Below, piece after piece: positions 63,911 through 64,000 of a stretch of DNA of 64,000 nucleotides (position 1 is its first letter; each line of letters starts with the position of its first letter). The notes below the pieces were generated by a model that was not told the DNA's origin, searched no databases, and saw only the letters and a list, made by a program, of their open reading frames with translations. The position numbers and the translations under genes are program-made. The stretch is taken from assembly GCA_011033025.1 (NCBI GenBank), contig WFMF01000176.1, forward strand, positions 62,001 through 126,000, written 5' to 3'. Source of the stretch: Beroe forskalii (taxonomy: Eukaryota > Ctenophora > Nuda > Beroida > Beroidae).

Positions 63911-64000
63911 TGATTAGTCTTTACCAGTATGTATTTGATAAGGGAATGTATGACTTAGATCATAGAATGTACCATCTTATCATGATCTTACTTCTGAACA

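Overview
This is nuclear DNA from a eukaryote, almost certainly an invertebrate animal. Genes are split into many short exons by GT-AG introns, and the proteins belong to metazoan families (a FERM-RhoGEF-PH-FYVE protein, a secreted Ig protein, an apextrin-like protein). Coding density is very low, and there are MITEs and a piggyBac-like insertion. The species cannot be fixed from the sequence. Much of the window is minisatellite, and most long open frames in it are only repeats whose unit is a multiple of three.

Layout. 1-5.7 kb: a 51-bp minisatellite running off the left edge. 5.66-7.22 kb: three 5' exons of a minus-strand secreted Ig-domain gene, with splice-junction-derived repeats on both sides. 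8.4-13.9 kb: 31-bp and 42-bp arrays. 18.2-21.2 kb: two fold-back repeats around an array whose blocks switch strand. 23.0-23.8 kb: 5' exons of an unrecognised minus-strand gene. 25.0-27.6 kb: a 21-bp array and two GC-rich compound-hairpin elements. 28.0-61.2 kb: one large minus-strand gene, at least 23 coding exons, whose 5' end lies beyond the right edge. 61.2-64 kb: a MITE, a ~143-bp satellite and a cluster of GC hairpins.

The large gene reads, N to C: FERM (middle and C lobes visible), Ser/Pro-rich linker, DH (RhoGEF), PH, FYVE-type zinc finger, PH. Codon phase agrees at almost every junction. It combines the FERM-DH-PH-PH plan of FARP proteins with the DH-PH-FYVE-PH plan of FGD proteins. 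Two genes sit inside its introns: a plus-strand eight-span membrane protein (31.9-32.7 kb) and a small minus-strand secreted apextrin-C-like protein (47.6-48.3 kb).

The most unusual pattern is that many minisatellites are made from exon edges. Each repeat unit carries the end of a neighbouring exon together with its donor or acceptor. This is seen at both sides of the Ig exons, at five or more junctions of the large gene, and at the stop codon of the nested membrane-protein gene. A second pattern is a set of short compound-hairpin elements with GC-rich stems and TTC or GAA triloops. All calls come from reading the sequence; no search or expression data were available.
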